DNA of 64,000 nt, from NCBI GenBank assembly GCA_039566865.1, contig CM076956.1:14085511-14149510 (forward strand). The letters are read 5' to 3'. The translations under genes were made by a program, and so were the position numbers. Position 1 is the first letter of the stretch. The number at the start of each line of letters is the position of its first letter. Below are positions 11,930-24,110 of this stretch, one piece after another. The DNA is from Aurelia coerulea. Its lineage: Eukaryota > Cnidaria > Scyphozoa > Semaeostomeae > Ulmaridae. The notes below the pieces were generated by a model, which saw only the letters and a list, made by a program, of their open reading frames with translations, was not told the DNA's origin and did no database searches.

Positions 11930-12690
11930 ATCTTTAACCGCTGCTGAACCGAGTTCATTGCCGAGTGACCAAGTCAGAAACAGTTTCAGTTGTTCCATAA
12001 CAGAATTTGATTCCCGGAGGTGCGAGCAAAAACAAGATATCAGACACCCTGCATTGGTAGAAAAAACATTGCTACAAAACAGCTGCCAGCATTATTCCAT
12101 CTAGTTTATTGCTTGATTACCAACTAGAGCTGCTTTTTTGTACGACAAAATAACATGATTTCCCGAAGGTGCGAGCACTGACAGATACCCTGCATCAGTA
12201 TAATGCACATCAGATCAAGACATTGCTCCATTACAAAAACGAGGAAAAGCTTCAGGTTTACCATAGAAGAACTTGTTTTACCAGAAGTACAGTTATCACC
12301 CAGATAGTACGTATTTTGCATCAGTAAAACACGATTCTGAATAACACCTTTGGAACCGTGGTTCAGAAGAGTTCATTGATGTTAAATAAGAATCAGGTAG
12401 AATACAAAATTGTTTATCTTTACGCCAGACACAATCACTAACATATTATCTGCATTAGCATGACAAATACCTGCATACCGTTTAGTAAGGATCATTGGTG
12501 AATGGAAAGGTTTGTTTCAGGCATCAAGTAGAATATCAAATAACTGATCTCTACAGAGATTCAATCACCAACAACCTATCAGGTACCCTGCATTAGTATA
12601 GCATATATCTGTATAATACATCGGCACCGCTGTTTGATCGCGTTCATTGAAAGATCACCTACTTGTAAGTGGTTTAGACAACTGAATCAG
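11930..12690. repeat. Degenerate repeats upstream of the GPCR
   Basis: Loosely repeated words recur every 100-220 bp: GAACCGAGTTCATTG-like (near 11945, 12355 and 12635), CCCGAAGGTGCGAGCA-like (near 12015 and 12163) and ACCCTGCATTAGTA-like (near 12048, 12188, 12450 and 12588). It probably contains the GPCR 5' UTR and promoter, but I cannot place a TATA box or start site. Confidence 0.4.
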
Positions 12691-12752
12691 CATATTCAAC
12701 TTGCAAACCAACAAGGGGACCTTCGAACAAATCATTTCCTGCAAAACGCAAC

Positions 12753-14192
12753 ATGAAATCTTTCATCATTCTTGTCCCCCTGTTTGGCTTGATAGTAAGG
12801 AGAACTGGCCAGACTGGTACAAACGGCACTCCTACGGAAGGAGATCAGACAACCCTATGCAACTATACACAACAAGTTACAACACGCTTGAAAGTCCCGT
12901 GCAATGTCACTTTTGAGGATGGCAATGTCAGATCAAATCAAAGCAATGCCAGCCAGACGCATGAGAGCAACAAAACACGCAAATCTTCACCAGGCATGAA
13001 GGAACCCTTGAAATCCAGTAATTCTACAGCATCGAGCCCTGACACTGCAATGATTACTGCAGAGGTAACGATTTCTGCATTGGTTTTTATCGTCGGTGTG
13101 ACAGGCAACATGCTCGTGATACTAACCGTAACATCCAAACGTATGCGGTGTGTGCGAAATTTGCTGATTGGGAACCTTGCAATAGCAGATCTAATAACAT
13201 TGACTGTATGCTTGCCGTTAATTGTGATTCGTCGGTTCGCATCGTGGCCATTCGGGCCGTTCATCTGCAGCTATTTTTTCCCGCTGACAGATGTTGTTGT
13301 TTCCGTATCAATCTGGACGATCTGTGTCATTACATTTGACCGATTCCGCGCGATCGTTTATCCATTCGCACAAAAGATGTCCCTGAAAATAACTATAATC
13401 GTTATGGTGGCAATATGGTTGGTTTCGTACTTAGCGGTTGCAACACCAATTATTGAATTGATGAAAATAAGGCCTAATGATAAAACCTTGATTTGCACAC
13501 CTGAGTGGCCGAGCAAGATCTACCAGAAAGGATACCGCTTGATGATATTAATCGTTCTATACATCATTCCAGTGTGCCTTATCTTCTTCTGCTTTATCTG
13601 CATTGCGTTTAAGATCAGCAGGAACATGCGATTCGCGAGACTAACCGTGCGTGATTCACGAAGTCTAGCGACCGTACAGAGAAGATCACGCGTCGTTGTA
13701 ATGATGTTCGTTATCTTCATAACGTTCACGATTTGTCTACTACCAATTCACCTAATTCTAGTTGTGTCCGTATTTAACGCGCCAGCAGTAAGATGGCCAA
13801 CGTTTTTAAAGCTATTTCGGGCAGCACTTTTGATTCTTGTCGCTAACAGCGCTATGAACCCGATCATACTGTACATGCTAAGCAGTGAATTTCGACGTGG
13901 CTTTAAAGAACATTGCATCTTTATAGCATTGTATATGAGAATGAAAGAGAGACGCACCCAAGCATCTATCATCAGATCAGAAGAACTCCAACGCATGACT
14001 GCTTCCGCGAAATTACCTTCTCAACCAGCGCAGCATAATCGCAAAAAATACGAAGCATTACAATTAATTGATGATCATTCGAATAAAAAGAGCTCTAGTA
14101 AACATGAGGATGTCTCCAAAGAAAGATCAAGCGAAAGCTGCAAGGATTCCAATGCAAATGCACATCAACAGAATGCTGAAACAATCATTTGA
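12753..14192 (+). CDS. Class A (rhodopsin-type) GPCR, peptide/amine-receptor-like
   Basis: A single-exon 479-codon receptor for the plasma membrane. Residues 1-20 look like a signal peptide. The extracellular N-terminus to about 98 carries seven N-X-S/T sites. Seven hydrophobic segments follow with family landmarks: GN at 118-119 (TM1), LAIAD at 142-146 (TM2), C172 and C248 for the conserved disulphide, DRF at 196-198 in place of DRY, W222 (TM4), P273 (TM5), CLLP at 328-331 in place of CWxP, and NPIILY at 369-374 (TM7). The C-tail is Ser/Lys-rich and charged. In TM7 the Tyr is one residue later than in NPxxY. The start is favoured by A at -3 and by the signal peptide right after it. The layout resembles neuropeptide and monoamine receptors, but the ligand cannot be named. 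A possible AATAAA signal lies near 14987. Confidence 0.92.
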   Translation: MKSFIILVPLFGLIVRRTGQTGTNGTPTEGDQTTLCNYTQQVTTRLKVPCNVTFEDGNVRSNQSNASQTHESNKTRKSSPGMKEPLKSSNSTASSPDTAMITAEVTISALVFIVGVTGNMLVILTVTSKRMRCVRNLLIGNLAIADLITLTVCLPLIVIRRFASWPFGPFICSYFFPLTDVVVSVSIWTICVITFDRFRAIVYPFAQKMSLKITIIVMVAIWLVSYLAVATPIIELMKIRPNDKTLICTPEWPSKIYQKGYRLMILIVLYIIPVCLIFFCFICIAFKISRNMRFARLTVRDSRSLATVQRRSRVVVMMFVIFITFTICLLPIHLILVVSVFNAPAVRWPTFLKLFRAALLILVANSAMNPIILYMLSSEFRRGFKEHCIFIALYMRMKERRTQASIIRSEELQRMTASAKLPSQPAQHNRKKYEALQLIDDHSNKKSSSKHEDVSKERSSESCKDSNANAHQQNAETII

Positions 14193-14378
14193 AGATACAT
14201 TGTGGCTACTGGTGTTGGTTAAGGTTAGCAAGAAAACAATCTCGCTGCGAAAAGCATGGACGAGAGCAGGCACCAATCAGCAATCCAAGCTTACTAGTTA
14301 ATTGGATTGTAAAGCCTACAATCTCATAGCCTTTCCACTGACTGTTAAACCGGTTTCAGAGCACTATCAACAATACCA

Positions 14379-14640
14379 GATTAACTAAAAAACCAGTTTT
14401 AGAGCAGAATAAGCAATGTCAGCTTCACTGGAAAACCGGTTTTTGAGCAGCAAAAATGATAGTAACCTATAATGAAAACCGAGCTGGTAAACTGGTTTTA
14501 GAGTTGTATAAGCAATGCCAGCTTCACTGAAAAACCGGTTATTGAGCAGCAAAAATGATAGAAACCTATAATGAAAACCGAGCTGGTAAACTGGTTTTAG
14601 AGCAGTGTTGGTGTAGAGCAGCATGAAAAATAGTAGCCTT
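14379..14640. repeat. About 100-bp tandem repeat, 2.3 units
   Basis: Units share AAACCGGTT, TTGAGCAGCAAAAATGATAG, ACCTATAATGAAAACC and GAGCTGGTAAACTGG; the last word recurs at about 14480 and 14580. It lies about 190 bp after the GPCR stop and may be in its 3' UTR. The open - strand frame merely follows the repeat. Confidence 0.8.
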
Positions 14641-15655
14641 ACTGAACCAGTTTTAGTAAAGTATAAACAATTGGAGCTTTACTGAAAACTCATATATTAC
14701 ACACATTTTTTTCATTGGAATTCCGGTTTAACCTGGATTGATTTAATCCATCTAGTAACCTGTCAAGTCTAACTAGTTTAAACTGCTCAGTGTAAACGCA
14801 GTAAAAATTAATTTAAGTGTATAATTTGAGCGATTTTGTTCGCCTATATCACAGCAGAGAACAACATCCGTCGTGTTTAATCAGTCTCGGTTATGATAAC
14901 ATAAGGTACATCACATTCATACATTGCCTGCATTGACAGACCGTCTTTGAACGGGGGCTACTTCATACTGTCATATCAGGTGACCAAATAAAAGCACCAA
15001 TTTCGAAAAATCAACAAAATCTTGTCAGGTTACCTATTCTGAAAGTTTATTTTCAAACCAGTATCAAGGGCCAAATAAATTTTAGATATGATTGCTATCT
15101 TAGTTCTAATATAGACTGAAGTTTAGATTGCAGTTTGGGAAATCATAGTTTGAGCAATAATATTTTGCAATAATGTGAAACATGGCATATTTCGTTAAAA
15201 TTCTACAAACTGCGATTCCTTATGCATGTTCAAGTCCTTCGTGATCTGTATCGTGTTACATAAGCAACGGATTTTAGTGGAGCGTGACTGACACTTGGCT
15301 TAATGCTTGTAAGTCTGATTCAAATTGGATGTGAGGCGTCTATAGTGTGAATGACAACTCATCCACACAAACCCACATTTTCAAATCCATAATATTGCGA
15401 ACTATGAACCTCGAACCGACAGCACATGCGCAATGTTTTTGAGCGGTGGAGACCCTGGAGGGGAAACAGCAGCGGCGGCAGTTGTTGTCGGTGGTGTTTT
15501 CTCGGTCGGGGTTCCTGCTGTTCAGCATTATCGCCTGTGCTAGCCATGACCTCGAGTGTGAAACAGATCCTAGTATGTATAGTATGTATGATGTATGTAT
15601 TTAATAGTTTATGTGTAGCTCTTTGTGAATGTATATTTGATAGTATTTAGTTGTA
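14641..15655. other. Intergenic, possible GPCR 3' UTR
   Basis: Contains AATAAA near 14987. A GC-richer island at 15420-15560 holds two overlapping - strand ORFs of 62 codons without recognised motifs; they could be a first exon, but nothing supports that. Confidence 0.4.
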
Positions 15656-15659
15656 TGAT

Positions 15660-15804
15660 GTTTTTTTATGGAGTGGCCAGGGAGTTGTCATGGTCTTTTG
15701 CTCTCCCTGGCATCGTCCTCGTAGTGTTGTACAGTAGCTCATATGTAATGTATTAAGTACCTTCTGTATTTAAACGTTTTAACTGATTATATATATAAAA
15801 AAAA
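15660..15804 (+). mobile_element. LINE 3' UTR remnant with stem-loop
   Basis: Only the 3' end of the GRF-family LINE. Stem arms are CCAGGGAG (15677-15684) and CTCCCTGG (15703-15710), perfectly paired and extendable by one G-C, around a loop ending TCTTTTGCT. A CATCGTCCTCGTAGTGTTGTA block and an ATATATAAAAAAA tail follow, as in the copies at 2.4 and 32.8 kb. The stem differs from those copies but still pairs. Confidence 0.75.
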
Positions 15805-16249
15805 TAACTTAGCTTGATAATCATATCGTGCTTCAAAACCAAGTAGCCCATGGAAGCATGAATTCCAGAAAATCAAATTTCGTTTCAAGTCTTTGCAATA
15901 CTTTTCAAATTAATTGAATCTTCAACAAAAAGGAGCAAAGGAATTTTCAGATCATTGATACATATATTGATAAATGAAGGTCCAAGGATGGACCCTTGAG
16001 GAACAACAAATTTTAGATGTTCAGAGGTGCTGAAAGATCCATTGATTTTTTATTTTTTTTGCCGAAGATCGACAATATAACCAAGTTCAAGGGATTTTCC
16101 AAAAAATTTGAGTTTTCATTGAGTCATGCGGTGTACCAAATCAATCATTAAGAACTTAAAATAGATGGAGGCTCTATCAAAATAGTATTAGCGTTTGAAG
16201 GAAAGTCTATGGATTCTGCACTAATTTCATTGAAACCTACAGAGTGAGT
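15805..16249. other. Intergenic, no feature seen
   Basis: AT-rich; no coding or structural signal. Confidence 0.45.
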
Positions 16250-16899
16250 CACAGGAAGCCCAGGCGGTTGATTGAACGATAATAAGTTTAAAGCTTCAAA
16301 ATATTTAATTTTTATAACTTTGTGTCTTATTTGTTACACTTCTTTACGGCTGTATTGTGTTTCCTTTGTTGACTTCTGTACTGCATAATTGTTCGAATAC
16401 GAGAGTTTGATGTGAAGTAACACTAGCGCTGTATTATATAATATTATACCGTTCGTTCAATGTTACCTTTCGAAGGTGCAAGCATAGGGAGAACATAAAT
16501 TTGACGAGACTTGCATCGAAGAAGTGGCCGATTTTTGCCTTTCAAACATTGCAGACGAAGAAACAAAGTATTGGAAAGTGTAGTTCGATGATTGAGGCAC
16601 ATTTTGATATGTTACTTTACGAATTTAGTTTTTGGATGGTGGAGTGCGAGCGAAGACAAAACAGTTTACTGAATTTGGCTTGAAGAAGAGTTTCACTCCT
16701 TGTAATATCATATAGTACAGCGTTAGTGTTACTTCACATCAAACTCTCGTATTCGAACAATTACGCAGTACAGAAGTCAACAAAGGAAACACAATCCAGC
16801 CGTAGAGACGTACAACAAATAAGACACTAAGGTATTACAATTAACTATCTTGAAGTTTTAAAGTTATTATCGTTTAATCAACCGCCTGGGCTTCCTGTG
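16250..16899. repeat. 650-bp TIR element with arms of about 200 bp
   Basis: CACAGGAAGCCCAGGCGG at the left and its inverse at the right, with matching continuing for about 200 bp (CAAACTCTCGTATTCGAAC, GAAGTCAACAAAGGAAACAC and their inverses). The interior of roughly 240 bp holds a 60-codon ORF without motif. GTGAGT occurs one base outside each end and may be part of a target duplication. Confidence 0.75.
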
Positions 16900-17680
16900 G
16901 GTGAGTTAGAAAATTTTTGCACGTTTTATAGCCTATAGCACTCAAATAATTTATCAGATCCTAAATTTGCTTGCAATTTAGCCTCACAACTATCATTATT
17001 AAACTCTTTCTATCTTAGCGCTCAAGACAATTACCAGGTACACAAAGGGGCTGCTGAATAATCAAATGCACTTTGGACAGTCATGTCGTTCAGCCCTTGT
17101 TCATATCTTATATTATCATGAAGTCAGATTACTACAATCCTTGCCAAAACAACTTGGAAAAAAAACTTTGTTTTTTTTGCTGCTATTTCATCTGATTAAC
17201 CATCCAAAATACACAGCATGAAACTTTACTTTACATTTTTTCCGCCTACCCACCTGAACAATATTTGTCCGAAAATATGATCATAAGACATGAAGAAGAG
17301 CAATTCAGCAGCATTTTCGTGCCCTAAAACATTTCGTAATGGCACACATTGCTGGGGGAAAGGGGGAGAGAAAAACAAGAAAGAGGGGAATTTTTTCAAG
17401 AGTTTTAGCAGAGATTGTAGCAAACTTGATCAATGTTTCAGACATTGCAAAAAAAATCTAAATGAAGCATTTTCATAAAATCGTCTGTAGTTTGGCAGCG
17501 ATTCGACCGATTTCGACTAACTAAGTAAATTTTCTTATCTAATTCAATACGCTAGTTAGACAGCAGTCATCAGGTCATAGGAATCCGAGAAATGGTGTGA
17601 GAGCTATACCGCGTCTAAATATTCTCGCTCACCTAATGTTACTCGTAAGCTAATTGAAAGACCCGAAAATATAGAGCTGT
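16900..17680. other. Intergenic, no feature seen
   Basis: No supported ORF or repeat. Overlapping 60-65 codon ORFs at 17226-17478 lie on opposite strands without motifs. Confidence 0.45.
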
Positions 17681-17684
17681 AGTT

Positions 17685-18560
17685 AGTTATATAACTTATA
17701 ATAGATTATATATTCAGACTTTAAACATATGGGGTATCTGCAAATAAAGCTAAGACAGTTATTTAACGTTATCATAGTATTATGAAACTGAACTTTAGCA
17801 TGGCTCATGAACATTAATTCTAACGAAGAAAGCATTTGTTGGGTAGCCTGATGTATTGAACTTAGTGATAAAATGATCAGATATTCAAAGTATAAATGTA
17901 TGGGGTATTTGCAAATAGAGCTTAGACAGTTATATAACGTTATCATAGTATTATGAAACTGAACTTTAGCATGGCTCATGAACATTAATCATAACGAAGA
18001 AAGCATTTGTTGGGTAGCCTGATGCATTGAACAGAGTGATAAAATGATCAGATATGCAAACTATAAATGTATGGGGTATTTGCAAATAAAGCTTAGACAA
18101 TTATATAACGTCATCATAGTATTATGAAACTGAACTTTAGGATGGTTCATGAACATCAATTCTAACGATGAAAGCATTTGTTGGGTAGCCTGATGTATTG
18201 AACATAGTGATAAAATGATCAGATATTCAAAGTATAAATGTATGGGGTATTTGCAAATAGAATTGTAATCAGTTATATAACAGTAGCATGGAATTATGAA
18301 CTAAATAGTTCATGATCCTTCGTTTTAGCAAAGATAACGTTTGTTGCGTCACCCAATACATTGACAATGATCATAAAGAGATGGAATATTCACGTATGGA
18401 TATGTGGGATACTTGTAAATAGTAATGTAGTCAATTATATAAAATTGCATAACATTATGAAACTAAGTGGTTCATGACTTTTCATTAGCAAAGCCTGTAC
18501 ACTTTTTGGCTCAGTAGATATATTGAACGTTATGATCAAAATATAAAATATGTAAAGTAC
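17685..18560. repeat. Satellite-like tandem array, 171-bp period, about 5 units
   Basis: The word TTATGAAACTGAAC or its variant recurs near 17781, 17952, 18123, 18294 and 18454. The first three to four units are close to identical (GCATTTGTTGGGTAGCCTGA, AAAATGATCAGATAT, ATGTATGGGGTAT) and the last two have decayed. No coding is implied; the 100-codon - strand ORF only follows the repeat. Confidence 0.9.
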
Positions 18561-18596
18561 GGGTCACAGTAAGTCCGCACATATAAGAAACTCAAA

Positions 18597-18990
18597 TTTT
18601 AAATCAGGCTGTCTGGCTTCTTAAATGCAAGAAAATGTGTTCAAATGAGGCTGGCATATTTCTTATATGTCCATTAAGAAACTTCCTTTCCCGTAATGCT
18701 TTCTTGTCAAAAAAGCCATATATAAACTCAACGATGCTGCTGCATAGTAAACAGGCATGTCTCAAGAAATGATAATGGATGAAGCAAATATGAAATACTG
18801 TATATCTAGACGCTGAACAGATTTTAAAAATTCCAGTACTGAAGCTATACATAAAACGGCAGTGTGGTTGAGTATTTTTTTCAACTTTGCGTCATGGACA
18901 AAATTAGGCTGCCTGGTTTCTTATGAAGGAGAAAATAGTCTCTATGCTTGCAGGCTGTAGTTTCTTATATGTCCGTTTCTTGTATGCTGG
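18597..18990. repeat. Diverged direct repeat, about 300-bp offset
   Basis: Blocks near 18605 and 18903 share AGGCTG-CTGG-TTCTTA, a GAAAAT block and TTTCTTATATGTCC. The two copies flank about 200 bp of unrelated sequence. Confidence 0.5.
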
Positions 18991-21112
18991 GACTGGGGAC
19001 TGGCTGTATTTGCAAAAAGAACTGTGGTAGGTTCGACTTACTACATCATCGCAGTTTTGCTTTTCGCCCGAACTGCTATACCGCTACAGCTACGACTCAT
19101 GATCTAGTTTAAGTTCAGACGACCACACGTAGATGGCCTATAAACTATCTGATCCAACACATCGATGCCAAAGCGCTTCAAAATTCCAAGCTCCAAGACT
19201 TGCACATAAAAAGCTAGTCAAAAGTATTTAAAAGAATGTTTCTTTGGTGAAAAAGTTTGAAAAACTTGAACTTTCATGCAATAATATTCCTGTTTAGAGA
19301 CACATTAGATCGAGAAAATCTGCTCGAAGCTGCAAGAATCAAACATCTGTCAGCAGAAGTTAGGTTATCGACCAGTCAGAGCCTCTTATGCGAGTGCTGT
19401 TCAGCAATTTTTGGCTCTCGACTCCCAATGCAGCTCTGTGATCGGTGACTCGCGAAATTGTGTTGGCTAGTCGCCTTAGCGAGCAGTTAGATCGTAACGC
19501 TGGTCTAGCTTTATGCCCCGAGTTGAATGTTTTTGCAAAAATATGCCTTTCAAAAACTTTTTAATAACCTTTTTAATTCTCTCTAAAATCCCATGTCCGT
19601 TCACAGTTGAACAGTAAAAACTCTTTGCATCCATTCGATTCACCCCCCCCCCCCCTGTTCTGTTCATAAGTGAAATTTCTTGTTGGAAACCAACTTCATT
19701 GTTGTCTGCACTGTGAACTGAAGAATGCAGAATGCTCAAGCTATAGAAACTGCACCAGGAAGTAGATTATAAATGCAGAAGGCAAAACTTTGTATTGTGG
19801 GGCCTAAATCTAGGCCAGTCAAAAGCAAATGCTACTACACACTTTTTCAAGAGGCTATCTAACGACAATTTGCTTCTCAATCCTGCGAGCTTTAATTCAA
19901 AATGGAGGTTTTCTGACGATTTGAAGGGCGTGTCCCCAAAATTCTTCCAGGGGCTACCGCCCCCGGACCCCCATTTAGTCCATTTAACTCGAGGTCGCTT
20001 TCGCATGCCTCAGTCAGTTTTCGTCTGGATTAATCAATCTCTGGAAAGGCAGCTTATCATGTTGTGCTGTGCGGTGGTACATTTTCATATCAAAGTTTGG
20101 CCCCTCCACTTTTCTGGTCTCGTCGGAGGCCCTGTCATCTAGTTTGAGACAAGCAGTCACGAAAATAACCTCTGTGCAGAATCATATGCATGAAGATGTT
20201 TTGGTTCAGTGTGATCATGTGCCTCCCCCCCCCCAGTCAATAGGGCCATTGTTTGCTGGAATTCTGCACCTTTCCTCTCAACTTCACATGCGACGTTTGC
20301 ATCCGTAGCTGTGTAGGAGGACGGTCATTACACCTTCGGTGATGCTGCGAATGCTAGCCTCTGTGCAGGCCGCCGGTTACATCATCCTTTAAAGTTGACA
20401 TATTTGCATAATGAGTACTATCAACAAGTGGCTAATGATGCGTTCGTTCTAGAAAACGATTGTTTTAACGTAATTAAGCTGCTAATGAAGTCAAGAACGT
20501 GCCAATTCTGGGTGAATTTGTTGCTGTGCCAAAAACTGACTGGACACAGATGATTGATTTATATGAGAGGATGATCCGTTACACTTTTGTTATGGATCCA
20601 GAGTTGTACCGTTACAGTGTAACCAGGTTTTAGTCAGTTACCGAGTGGGTAAAAACCACAGGGTAGCTAAGTTTTGGGTAGAGGTTTGCCGTGAGCATAT
20701 TCAAAGTGGTACCGTTGGCTAGATACGTTTTTATGAAAATGGTACCCTTAGACCCTTAGCTACACCAATTTTGACCACATTGTCAAATATGATACCCTTG
20801 GTACCAAATAGGCTGTCACGGCTGTCACGCATTCGACTGGGTGATAACGGAAATACAAAGAATAGGAAATCTGAATGGCTAGTGATCAGCCCTCCTTTGT
20901 TTAAGATACACAGGCTCACAAAGAAATCCGTCGTGTTGAGCTCTGACTTTGTTGTGTCCAATCAGATATGCGACAGACTGCCTTTAAAAATGGACTAGCC
21001 CATTTCAAGACTTTTTCAATAAACCAATTTGGTCCTTGGCTAAGTAAAGAAATCTCTTTATCAGTAACACAATCAAATTTTGTTGACTTTTCAAAAGATA
21101 TAAGCCCTCTTT
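18991..21112. other. Intergenic with TE scraps
   Basis: Holds a C-run segment (about 19643), a GGGCTACCGCCCCCGGACCC stretch (about 19950) common in dispersed repeats, and a CAGACTGCCTTTAAA end (about 20975) like the termini of the TTAA MITE at 58990. The 115-codon ORF at 19795-20142 spans these scraps and shows no domain. Confidence 0.4.
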
Positions 21113-22255
21113 AGACTGATTACGATGAGTCCCAGTAATCGCTATTCAAAACGAGACTATTACACAAGACCGAGACCGCTCTTACTGGAACTCATATTAT
21201 TACGGCAATATTTTTGGACTGACTTTTTTCATTTTTGAACGCCCTTGGGAACGAGGCTGCTATACACAGCCATGTACGAAGTATTTAGACTGATGATATG
21301 GTCGTAGTTATCGCTATTGAAACACTGCCGGACGCTCCTAACTACGACTCATAATCAAACGCCATTATTTTGAAATGACTATGACTGCCTCGTTTCGATA
21401 AGGGCCTAGGCAGAAAAGCACAAACATTTGTAGTTTTCAAATGAAACACATTGATTTGAAAACTTCACAATAAATCAGTTAATGCTTAGCGAAAGCAGCA
21501 AAATAGTACCTACGTACAAGATTTGATATTGTCGCCAACTGTTTTCATGGTATTCTTGTTCGTAAGACTTTGTTTTGTCCGGCCAAGCTCCTTGAAACTC
21601 TGCTTTGAGCTTCGAGTTTCCGTTGGTCAACATCAATCAATCGAATTTGCAGAGATTCTAATGGCGTTGTATTTTGTTGTATACTTTGTACATGACTGTG
21701 TATAGCAGCCTCGTTCCCAAGGGCGTTCAAAAGTGAAAAAAGTCAGTCCAAAAATATTGCCGTAATATTATGAGTCCCAGTAAGAGCGGTCTCGGTCTGG
21801 CGTAATAGTCTCGTTTTGGATAGCGATTACTGGGACTCATCGTAATCAGTCTACGAAGTATTCAGCAAAATACAACGCCATTAGAATCTCTGCAAATTCG
21901 ATTGATTGATGTTGACCAACAGAAACTCGAAGCTCAAAGCAGAGTTTCAAGGAGCTTGGCCGGACAAAACAAAGTCTTACGAACAAGAGGACCATGAAAA
22001 CAGTTGGCGACAATATCAAATCTTGTACGTAGGTACTATTTTGCTGCTTTCGCTAAGCATTAACTGATTTATTGTGAAGTTTTCAAATTAGTGTGTTTCA
22101 TTTGAAAACAACAAATGTTTGTGCTTTTCTGCCTAGGCCCTTATCGAAACGAGGCAGTCATAGCCATTTCAAAATTATGGCGTTTGATTATGAGTCGTAG
22201 TTAGGAGCGTCCGGCAGTATTTCAATAGCGATAACTACGACCATATCATCAGTCT
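21113..22255. repeat. Interleaved inverted repeats (A-B-A'-B')
   Basis: A (21113-21286) is inverted at A' (about 21688-21852), and B (21287-21687) is inverted at B' (21853-22255). The inverted pairs look roughly 95% alike by eye. Both modules begin with AGACTGAT and carry a sub-terminal GAGTCCCAGTAATCGC or GTCGTAGTTATCGC word. The order is A B A' B', not the palindromic A B B' A'. Two AGACTGAT-ended foldback elements, one inside or inverted against the other, is the likely origin. Confidence 0.85.
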
Positions 22256-23743
22256 AAGTTCTCTTACTCACCCTATACCACATGATTATAGTACTGGGTG
22301 AGCTATTACAATGCTTAATCATTTGAGATTTTGTGGCTTTCCATTTAGTAGATTGCAATAAACTTGCTTAAAAACGGCTAAACATTTTGCTTATGTATAA
22401 AGCCCCTTACATTCAAAATTAAATTTGTCAAAATCGCTCGCATCCTTTAAAACTGTATGCGGTTTTATAAAATTATACGAGGCTTTATCAGGGTCAAATG
22501 CAGTTTAGCGAACACAGCTTCCAAGGAAAACAGAGGTTGAATTGAATTGTATTATTAGAAATGATCGCTGATTGGCTTATTCAACAATAGCAATAAACAT
22601 CCTGTCATCTGATAGCTTTATCAAATTATATGCGGCTTTATAAAATTTTCTCATCTCCAAATCCTTGAAAATAGGCCCAACCTTCCTTGAGCAAATTTTG
22701 TAACAATCAAGTCCCACAGCAATCATAATCAAACTTGGTCGCGGTTGATCTTATTGCTCAAACATTTACTGCGTGTATCGAGAGGCTGAGGGCTGCATAA
22801 TTTTATATACTCAGGACTGACATTCATTCTTTTTTAATATTTTTTCTATCATCACGAGCGAGGGGTTGTACAGTATTACCAATAGCGTACAAGATATCTT
22901 TGAATAATAGGACTTTCATAGATTTTTTACGAATTTCGCTGGAAAACAAAATTATTTTTGCAAAAGGTGTGCGGAATTTTTAGAGAATGACACGCTATTC
23001 AATCACAAGCCTGATTTGATATCACATTTGATCGACAATTCTTGGCCTGTTTTGAAATACTTTGAAACAAAGCATCGTTGTAGAATTCCTAATAACTTGA
23101 GAGCAATTCCACCGATTTTGAGAAACCAAACTTTTGTTTCTGATCTGATATAGGTTGACATTTTAACTACGCAGATATTATCAGAATCTAATGGACAACA
23201 TTGAAAGCTACTGGCTTTAAACGTCCAAACATTTTTCTGACTCACTCGTTATCATTTACCAAAAAAGAAGAAACTGATTGTTTGCAAATGATCAATTTAT
23301 GATGAGACGGCATGCTTTGTCAAAGGAATTAATTTACCGACCAACTTCAAAGGTATCCTGTTCATTAAAGGATTGAACAATCGGAGTTTGTTTAAACGTG
23401 TGGTTTCGCCTGGTTGCCGTATAACCTTATCTGAATCTCGTATGTATAAGTATCGGCAATCCTTATGTGCATATAATATGAAAAGTGGCGAGTAAACAAA
23501 AACGCCAATGACTAAAAATACTGTTTATTCAAGCGGTATATTTTATGCCTTTTTAATCACAAACGCCTCTGCAGCTAATTCTCAGATGTGGGTGTCATCA
23601 TGGCATCTGGATTTTGACATCCTATTTCGTGTAATTTTGGTTGCTACAATGGGTATTTCAGCGCTCTTGTCTGCTGTTTCTTTGAAGCTTATGCCGATAA
23701 AATCGAAGGAATCTACCGCGTGGTAAAAAAAAACAATCCATGT
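22256..23743. other. Intergenic; one weak membrane-like ORF
   Basis: At 23508-23726 a 72-codon ORF has a hydrophobic stretch (ILFRVILVATMGISALLSAV) and an upstream CCTCTGCAG that could be a splice acceptor. It could be a terminal exon of a membrane protein, but no partner exon is seen. Nothing else is recognised. Confidence 0.3.
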
Positions 23744-24110
23744 TTGAAAGGCCACTGCTCCCTGGATATCAAGGCGGTAATATTGGTAAACATATCATTT
23801 AATGGTGGACATGTTAAACTCTATTCTCAAATTTACCTGACTGAAATCGGTTACTCCGTTCTGAAATCATAAGGGATTTTCCCAAGAAAGCCCAAAATCG
23901 CGCGCAACTTTTCTGCCTCACGTCAATGGCTTTTATATGCTTTAGCACGTGTCATCCCTCTGGTAGGATGAGTCTCTATGACCCTGATTTCTTTGATAAA
24001 GCAAATTAACACCAACTTTTGGAATATAAAATAGAGATATTTATCGATTTTATTTTCATTCATCGAAGGGGACAGATTGACTTTAGGCAATTCAGGACAA
24101 TTAGGCAACT

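Noticed and set aside
15340..15650. Possible first exon in a GC-richer island
   Set aside because: Overlapping ORFs on both strands, with no domain, donor site or downstream partner recognised.
17685..18560. Alpha-satellite or centromere identity
   Set aside because: Only the 171-bp period matches; the sequence and array size give no support.
19795..20142. 115-codon ORF with PPPDPHLVHLTRG
   Set aside because: Crosses a GC-rich dispersed-repeat scrap; no domain, and the frame looks accidental.
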